Shown here in pieces: positions 4,956 through 9,320 of a stretch of 9,320 bases of DNA. The number at the start of each line of letters is the position of its first letter. Position 1 is the stretch's first letter. The position numbers were made by a program, and so were the translations under genes. The stretch spans positions 1-9,320 of the forward strand of contig CAAEDK010000325.1 in NCBI GenBank assembly GCA_900754605.1, given 5' to 3'. The notes beneath the pieces were generated by a model. That model was not told the DNA's origin. It searched no databases and worked only from the letters and a program-made list of their open reading frames with translations. The DNA comes from an uncultured Oscillospiraceae bacterium (GTDB taxonomy: Bacteria > Bacillota_A > Clostridia > Oscillospirales > Oscillospiraceae).

Positions 4956-6680
4956 TTACCGCACTACGGCACCGGGGTAGTAAAATTCAATAATTTCGTT
5001 ATAGGAAAAGCCGCGCTCTGCCATGGCCCATGTGCCATACTGGCTCAGGCCAAGCTGGTGTCCGTTTCCGGAGCCTCGAAATGTAAAGTTTCTTCCGCTC
5101 ACCGTCACCTGGGTGCCAGAAGGGATATCCACGGAACTGCCTTCTCCATCCTCATCCACTGGCCGGATGGTGCCGGATCCGGAAATGGCATACAGGTTTT
5201 CACCGGATGTTTGAGAGACGGTCCCGCTGCTGCTGATGACAAAATACTCCTTTCCGGGGGTCAGTGCTTCACCGCCGGAAAGCCCACTGTTTTCGCTCTG
5301 GTTCCCAGAACTGGCTGCCTTTCCATTGACTGTGAAACGGATGGACGGAACCTTAAAAGCACCTCGGATCTTTTCCGGTTTCAGGGTGTTGCTCTGCCCA
5401 TTTTCATAGAACACCTTGGCCTGGATGACATTCCCAAGTTCGGAATAGGTGAGCACCAACGAGTCGATCCCGCTCCCGGCAGCATATCCTTTGGACAGAA
5501 GCTGCTGTACCAGTTCCTCCTCTGAATAGGACACCGTCCAGGAGGAATAGGGGTTTTTCCCACTCAGGTCCGCCTCATAGGGATCGGTCACGCCCTTTAG
5601 GTAGGGGTAGTCCTTCAAGGAGGAACCCCACACATGGTAGACGCTCTCGCTGGCACCACCGTGGCTTGATGAGTAGAACGCCTCGATAACCTGTCCGTCA
5701 CACCGGGCATACTCCCCAGCTGTCTCTTCAACTGCCCGGTCAGTACGATTGTTCGTCTGATAACTGGTGTTGTTTGGGCCAGCTCCGTAGTAGACCTGAC
5801 AGTCAGTGGTGTTGCACACATCAAAATGTGAGGCTGTATGCCGGCTGCTGCGAAGGTTATTGTAGGCATAGCTGCGGGCACAGACCGCCTGAACCTTCAG
5901 CGCCTCCAGGGGCCAGCTGTTGCTCATCTCATAGGGGATCACACCCTTGAGGTAGGTCTCCAGATCCACAATATTCACCACAGTTAGTCCACCGCCGCTG
6001 ATACGTTCATAGCGGAACCCGCCATAATAGCGGTTGCCCTTGAACCAGGTGCGAATCTCATCCTCTCCGGTAACGTCCGGCATCACACCAAGGGCTAGAC
6101 TATCCCCGCCGTCAAACTGGAACAGGATCTTATCCGTCCCCGTCCGGGTTACGTTCACCCCATAGCTGCTGGTCCCAACGATGGTCCCCACCCCAAGGCG
6201 GCTCTGGGCGTCCTCAGCCTCCTCCCGGGTTGTGTAGGCCCCGCTCCGGACCTGGTACTCCCCGTCGATCCAGGCGGGAAAGCCATCCCGATAGTCCTCC
6301 GCCGCCCGGGCTGCCTCCTCATAGGAGGAGCAGGTCTCCACCTGGAGGTGATAGCTGCCGATCACTGCGCCGCCATTGTCAGAATTGGCATAGGAGGAGC
6401 CGCTGACCCAGGTGTTCTGAGCCTTGACCATGGTGATCTTGGTCTCTTTTGGGCCGGTCCTGCCCAGCTCCACAAAGTCCAGATCCCGGTCAAAATAGCC
6501 AAGTCGGTACCCGGAGCCGTATCCAGTGTTGTTCTCCAAATTTGCATTGACCAGAGCCCCCGACCCATAGGCCAATCCAACCTGGATCAGATCCGCTTCA
6601 GCCCCGGCCGCCTGTGCTGCCGGTGTCACCAGCGCCGCAGCCAGGAGGACAGCGGCAAGATGTGTAAAGATTCCCTTCAT
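4956..6680 (-). CDS. Secreted SpoIID/LytB-domain cell-wall protein with SPOR-like region
   Basis: A 574-residue exported protein. Residues 1-24 form a signal peptide (basic start, hydrophobic core, AQA before the likely cleavage site). Residues 110-163 resemble a SPOR domain: two beta-type halves (YHLQVETCSSYEEAARAAED and YQVRSGAYTTREEAEDA). The SpoIID domain begins near residue 200, with the catalytic-type glutamate E251 in GVIPYEMSNSWPLEALK; the family is a lytic transglycosylase acting on glycan strands lacking stem peptides. H285, C289 and C294 could form a metal site or disulfide. The family's closing motif appears as GHQLGLSQYG (540-549) after a roughly 80-residue Gly/Ser-rich insert. 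The chosen ATG (6680) has GGGAG 5 nt upstream; ATGs at 6683, 6692 and 6743 have poorer spacing or sites. It need not be a sporulation gene: LytB-type paralogues act in vegetative cell-wall turnover. Confidence 0.9.
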   Translation of the reverse strand: MKGIFTHLAAVLLAAALVTPAAQAAGAEADLIQVGLAYGSGALVNANLENNTGYGSGYRLGYFDRDLDFVELGRTGPKETKITMVKAQNTWVSGSSYANSDNGGAVIGSYHLQVETCSSYEEAARAAEDYRDGFPAWIDGEYQVRSGAYTTREEAEDAQSRLGVGTIVGTSSYGVNVTRTGTDKILFQFDGGDSLALGVMPDVTGEDEIRTWFKGNRYYGGFRYERISGGGLTVVNIVDLETYLKGVIPYEMSNSWPLEALKVQAVCARSYAYNNLRSSRHTASHFDVCNTTDCQVYYGAGPNNTSYQTNNRTDRAVEETAGEYARCDGQVIEAFYSSSHGGASESVYHVWGSSLKDYPYLKGVTDPYEADLSGKNPYSSWTVSYSEEELVQQLLSKGYAAGSGIDSLVLTYSELGNVIQAKVFYENGQSNTLKPEKIRGAFKVPSIRFTVNGKAASSGNQSENSGLSGGEALTPGKEYFVISSSGTVSQTSGENLYAISGSGTIRPVDEDGEGSSVDIPSGTQVTVSGRNFTFRGSGNGHQLGLSQYGTWAMAERGFSYNEIIEFYYPGAVVR

Positions 6681-6706
6681 CATATCTCCCATTTCTCTGT
6701 TTCGTA

Positions 6707-6735
6707 TTGACACCCGCCTGCAAACATGATAGGAT
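6707..6735 (+). promoter_or_regulatory. Promoter of the lysine riboswitch/asd-dapA-dapB operon
   Basis: A perfect -35 box TTGACA (6707-6712), a 17-bp spacer and -10 box TAGGAT (6730-6735) predict a start near 6742, just ahead of the first helix of the lysine aptamer. The position fits exactly what a riboswitch-controlled operon needs. The -10 box is imperfect (4 of 6). Confidence 0.75.
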
Positions 6736-6753
6736 AAACCCAAGTTTTTGCAA
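6726..6753 (-). promoter_or_regulatory. Candidate promoter of the SpoIID-like/queA/tgt unit
   Basis: Minus-strand -35 box TTGCAA (6748-6753), a 16-bp spacer and -10 box TATCAT (6726-6731), with a predicted start near 6719 and a leader of about 38 nt. The same -35 sequence occurs in the yajC promoter. The -10 box overlaps by two bases the -10 box of the opposing promoter that drives the lysine riboswitch. Confidence 0.55.
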
Positions 6754-6928
6754 GATAGAGGTAGCGACCGACATCAGTAAGCGTGGCCAGGGAGCCGGTT
6801 CCCGTCCATCCACGCCCAAAGGGAAGGTTGCCGAAGGGCCCCCCTGCCCGGAGAGGGCGGGTCCTGGTCGCCGGGTCAACAGCCTTTCGACTGTCATCAG
6901 GGCGGTGCCCTGATGGAGCGCTGTCTGC
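6750..6928 (+). ncRNA. Lysine riboswitch (L box) aptamer
   Basis: The conserved L-box core is present in order: GATAGAGG (6754-6761), GCGACC (6764-6769) pairing with GGTTGC (6826-6831), the loop-E-like CATCAGTAAG, AAAGGGAAGGTTGCCGAAGG (6818-6837), ACTGTCA (6890-6896), the hairpin arms TCAGGGC and GCCCTGA (6897-6913), and GGAGCGCTGTC (6915-6925). The closing helix P1 pairs 6750-6758 with 6921-6928. The order and spacing match the lysC leaders of Bacillus subtilis and Thermotoga as I remember them. It senses lysine and controls the aspartate-to-lysine/diaminopimelate genes directly downstream. The expression platform is the terminator at 6987-7023. Confidence 0.96.
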
Positions 6929-6986
6929 TTTTGTAAATGTTTTGCCGGCTGGCCTGAATCCAGACCACAGCTGACATTATAGTACA

Positions 6987-7023
6987 AAATCAGCCGCTTG
7001 AAAAGCCGCTGATTTCTTTTTTT
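6987..7023 (+). terminator. Riboswitch-controlled intrinsic terminator
   Basis: AAATCAGCCGCTT (6987-6999) pairs with AAGCCGCTGATTT (7003-7015), a 13-position stem with one C-C mismatch, followed after one base by seven T residues (7017-7023). It lies 58 nt after the aptamer and 87 nt before the asd start. A competing antiterminator is visible: CGGCTG at 6946-6951 is complementary to CAGCCG at 6991-6996, inside the terminator's 5' arm. Lysine binding should favour the terminator, and its absence the antiterminator; this direction is inferred from the known class. Confidence 0.92.
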
Positions 7024-7110
7024 CTTGCAGAAACGATTTCCGGCTCCGGACACATCGATCTTGGCAGATGGGCATACAATGGCCCTGAGCTGTTATGGAG
7101 GTAGTTGAAT

Positions 7111-8202
7111 ATGGAAAAGAAGTACAAAGTAGGTATCATCGGCGCCACTGGCATGGTGGGCCAACGCTTCGTCACCCTGATGGAGAACCACCCCTGGTTC
7201 CAGCTGACCGTCCTTGCCGCCAGTCCCCGCTCTGCTGGTAGACCTTATGAGCAGGCAGTGGCCGGACGTTGGGCCATGGATACCCCCATCCCCGCTGAGG
7301 CCAAGGAGCTGGTGGTGATGGATGCCCAGGCCGACGTGGAAAAAATTGCCGGAATGGTGGATTTTGTGTTCTGCGCCGTGGATATGAAAAAGGATGAGAT
7401 CCGCGCTCTGGAGGAGCGCTACGCTAAGGCCGAGTGCCCCGTGGTGTCTAACAACTCTGCTCACCGCTGGACAGAGGACGTGCCCATGGTGGTACCTGAG
7501 ATGAACCCGGAGCACCTGGAGGTCATTGCCGCCCAGCGCAAGCGCCTGGGCACCCAGCGTGGCTTCATCGCCGTCAAGTCCAACTGCTCCATCCAGTCCT
7601 ATGCTCCTGCCCTGCACCCCCTGCTGAAGTATGGCATCGACAAAGTGCTTGTGTGTACTTACCAAGCTATTTCCGGTGCAGGTAAAACCTTCGAGCGCTG
7701 GCCTGAGATGGTGGATAATCTGATCCCCTATATTGGCGGCGAAGAGGAAAAGAGCGAGCAGGAGCCTCTGAAGGTCTGGGGAAAGGTGCAGGACGGCAAA
7801 ATTGTCAAAGCTGAGGGACCTGCTATCACCGCCCAGTGTCTCCGTGTCCCTGTTTCCAACGGACACACCGCCGCTGTGTTCGTCTCCTTCCAGGGTGAGG
7901 CGCCCTCTATGGAGCAGATCAAAGCTGACTGGGCCAACTTCAAGGGCCGCGCTCAGGAGCTGAACCTCCCCTCTGCACCCAAGCAGTTCCTTCACTACTT
8001 CGAGGAGCCCGATCGTCCCCAGGCCAAGCTGGACCGGGAGCTGGAGGGCGGCATGGCCGTCTCCTTGGGCCGTCTGCGTCCTGATACACAGTACGACTAT
8101 AAGTTTGTAGGCCTGAGCCACAATACCCTCCGTGGTGCTGCCGGTGGCGCGGTCCTGCTGGCCGAGCTGCTGTGCGCTGAGGGCTATATGGATCGCAAGT
8201 AA
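7111..8202 (+). CDS. asd: Aspartate-semialdehyde dehydrogenase (archaeal/fungal-type subfamily)
   Basis: A 363-residue cytoplasmic enzyme that reduces aspartyl-4-phosphate to aspartate semialdehyde with NADPH, the branch point to lysine, diaminopimelate, threonine and methionine. The nucleotide-binding loop GATGMVGQ is at 11-18, the catalytic cysteine C159 in KSNCS, and the active-site histidine H252 in RVPVSNGH. The stretches VVSNNSAHR (111-119) and DVPMVVPEMNPEHL (123-136) are typical of the archaeal/fungal-type branch rather than the classical enterobacterial one. The start is ATG at 7111, with GGAGG (7097-7101) 9 nt upstream; a TTG two codons earlier is only 3 nt from that site. It is the first gene after the lysine riboswitch. 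The start and length are normal and nothing is missing. Confidence 0.97.
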   Translation: MEKKYKVGIIGATGMVGQRFVTLMENHPWFQLTVLAASPRSAGRPYEQAVAGRWAMDTPIPAEAKELVVMDAQADVEKIAGMVDFVFCAVDMKKDEIRALEERYAKAECPVVSNNSAHRWTEDVPMVVPEMNPEHLEVIAAQRKRLGTQRGFIAVKSNCSIQSYAPALHPLLKYGIDKVLVCTYQAISGAGKTFERWPEMVDNLIPYIGGEEEKSEQEPLKVWGKVQDGKIVKAEGPAITAQCLRVPVSNGHTAAVFVSFQGEAPSMEQIKADWANFKGRAQELNLPSAPKQFLHYFEEPDRPQAKLDRELEGGMAVSLGRLRPDTQYDYKFVGLSHNTLRGAAGGAVLLAELLCAEGYMDRK

Positions 8203-8213
8203 TGTTGCGGCCT

Positions 8214-8296
8214 GATTAGGAATTAAGCCTGATTCCTGCCTCAAAACCGCAAGGAAACAAAATTCCTAATTTCCTAACTCCTAATTCCTAATTTCA
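8214..8296 (+). repeat. AT-rich direct and inverted repeat element between asd and dapA
   Basis: AATTCCTAATTTC (13 bp) occurs twice in direct orientation, at 8261-8273 and 8283-8295. An inverted copy (ATTAGGAATTA, 8215-8225) pairs perfectly over 11 bp with 8282-8292 and over 10 bp with the nearer repeat at 8261-8270, so two alternative hairpins are possible. A small stem (8233-8239 with 8249-8256, one bulge) is nested inside. The element fills most of the 113-bp gap between two GC-rich genes and contrasts with them in composition. It has no U-tract. It may be a dispersed intergenic repeat or an intra-operon mRNA processing/stability element. Confidence 0.7.
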
Positions 8297-8315
8297 AGCA
8301 GAAAGGGTGCTTTTT

Positions 8316-9203
8316 ATGCGAACTCCTGTCTTTACCGGTAACTGTGTGGCCATCGCCACTCCCTTTGATGCCAGTGGTACCATTAACTATGATGCCTTCG
8401 GCCGCCTCATCGATGCGCAGATTGCTGGCGGCGTGGACGCAATTTGTGTCTGCGGCACTACTGGCGAGTCGGCCACTATGACCATCCGAGAGCATATTGC
8501 TGCCGTAGAGTACTGTGTCAATCGGGTCAATCACCGGGTAAAGGTCATCGCTGGTGCGGGGAGCAATGACACTACCGCAGCCGTCTACCTCTCCCTCCAC
8601 GCTCAGGACTCTGGAGCCGACGCCCTGCTCCATGTCACCCCCTATTATAATAAGTGCAGCCAGACGGGACTGATCAAGCACTATGAATATATCGCCGATC
8701 GTGTGGATCTTCCTGTGATTCTCTATAATGTGCCCAGCCGCACCGGCGTCTCTTTTACAGCGGAGACCTATCAGGTGCTGTCTCAGAATCCCAAGATCAA
8801 CGGTGTCAAAGAGGCCAGCGGAAACTTCTCCCTCCTGGCACACACCCGCCACCTGTGCGGCGATGACTTCTATATCTGGTCGGGCAATGATGACCAGGTG
8901 GTTCCTATGATGTCTCTGGGAGCCAAGGGTGTGATCTCTGTGGCCTCCAACATCATCCCCGAAGTTATGGTAAAGATGACCCACCTGTGCCTGGACAACG
9001 ACTTCGCCTCCGCCTCCAAACTCCAGATCGAATATATGGATTTGATTGACGCCCTGTTCTGTGATGTCAACCCCATTCCGGTAAAGGAGGCGCTGAACCT
9101 TCTGGGCATGGAGGCTGGCCAGGTACGGCTCCCCCTGTGCGAGATGGAGGAGAAGAACAAGGCCCGTCTGCGCGCCGCTATGCAGGCAAAGGGACTGCTG
9201 TAA
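8316..9203 (+). CDS. dapA: 4-hydroxy-tetrahydrodipicolinate synthase
   Basis: A 295-residue cytoplasmic TIM-barrel aldolase that condenses pyruvate with aspartate semialdehyde, the product of the preceding asd gene, and commits it to lysine/diaminopimelate synthesis. The Schiff-base lysine is K165 in GVKEASG. Y137 and R142 lie in YNVPSRTG, the threonine pair T48-T49 in CGTTGES, and Y111 in TPYYNK, all at the positions expected for a working enzyme. The length is normal. ATG at 8316 is preceded by AAAGGG 8 nt upstream; a GTG three codons earlier overlaps that ribosome site and is rejected. The gene lies 113 nt after asd across a repeat element and 16 nt before dapB. Confidence 0.98.
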   Translation: MRTPVFTGNCVAIATPFDASGTINYDAFGRLIDAQIAGGVDAICVCGTTGESATMTIREHIAAVEYCVNRVNHRVKVIAGAGSNDTTAAVYLSLHAQDSGADALLHVTPYYNKCSQTGLIKHYEYIADRVDLPVILYNVPSRTGVSFTAETYQVLSQNPKINGVKEASGNFSLLAHTRHLCGDDFYIWSGNDDQVVPMMSLGAKGVISVASNIIPEVMVKMTHLCLDNDFASASKLQIEYMDLIDALFCDVNPIPVKEALNLLGMEAGQVRLPLCEMEEKNKARLRAAMQAKGLL

Positions 9204-9219
9204 AGGAAGGTAACCTGTC

Positions 9220-9320
9220 ATGCTGAAGATAATCATTTCCGGATGCAGCGGCCACATGGGCCGCGTGGTGGAGTCCATCTGCACCGCCGACCCGGCGGTG
9301 CAGGTGGCGGCAGGCTTTGA
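9220..9320 (+). CDS. dapB: 4-hydroxy-tetrahydrodipicolinate reductase (N-terminal part, cut by window edge)
   Basis: Only the first 33 codons are in the window. The product begins MLKIIISGCSGHMGRVVE, in which GCSGHMGR is the NAD(P)H-binding loop (GxxGxMG) of DapB. The enzyme reduces the DapA product to tetrahydrodipicolinate. AAGGAAGG (9203-9210), which begins at the last base of the dapA stop, lies 9 nt before the ATG, so translation is closely linked to dapA. The reading frame is open to the edge. The remainder of the protein and what follows cannot be judged. Confidence 0.95.
   Translation, partial: MLKIIISGCSGHMGRVVESICTADPAVQVAAGF

Noticed and set aside
6598..7053. 151-codon minus-strand ORF across the riboswitch region
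   Set aside because: It is antisense to the lysine aptamer and its terminator, and its downstream end overlaps the SpoIID-like gene's signal peptide in another frame.
7093..8244. 383-codon open frame on the minus strand across asd
   Set aside because: Mirror of asd produced by its third-position C/G bias; the protein is low-complexity His/Leu/Gly-rich with no family resemblance.
8274..9284. 336-codon open frame on the minus strand across dapA
   Set aside because: Antisense shadow of dapA, which has all its catalytic residues; it also runs through the intergenic repeat and into dapB.

Overview
The window looks like the chromosome of a GC-rich anaerobic Firmicute of class Clostridia, probably a gut Oscillospiraceae (Flavonifractor/Intestinimonas-like). 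This rests on the SCIFF peptide and its maturase, which are near-universal in Clostridia, on a lysine-riboswitch-controlled asd-dapA-dapB operon, and on the spoIID-like/queA/tgt/yajC gene order. The genus is inference; no rRNA or other taxonomic marker is present.

Layout. The minus strand (6753 down to 51) carries a collinear block: a secreted SpoIID/LytB-type cell-wall protein with a SPOR-like region, queA, tgt, yajC, a four-helix TIGR04086-type membrane protein, the 46-residue SCIFF precursor scfA, and its radical SAM maturase scfB. Promoter-like sites precede the SpoIID-like gene, yajC and scfA, so the block probably holds several transcription units. Bases 1-50, downstream of scfB, hold no gene or convincing terminator; secD/secF often follow in relatives, from memory. 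The plus strand (6707 to the right edge) carries a promoter, a lysine riboswitch with its intrinsic terminator, asd, a short AT-rich repeat/hairpin element, dapA, and the first 33 codons of dapB.

The longest stretch without protein-coding sequence is 6681-7110. It is filled by two divergent promoters with overlapping -10 boxes, the lysine aptamer, its terminator and the asd ribosome binding site.

How the genes work together. asd, dapA and dapB are consecutive steps from aspartyl phosphate to tetrahydrodipicolinate, feeding lysine and meso-diaminopimelate, and the riboswitch should shut them off when lysine is plentiful. queA and tgt make queuosine in tRNA. yajC is a Sec translocon accessory. 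scfA and scfB form a ranthipeptide (thioether-bridged RiPP) system whose biological role is still poorly understood. The least ordinary signals are non-coding: a perfect terminator whose 3' arm is the Shine-Dalgarno of the next gene (2254-2303), the overlapping divergent promoters (6707-6753), a hairpin between scfA and scfB, and the repeat element between asd and dapA.
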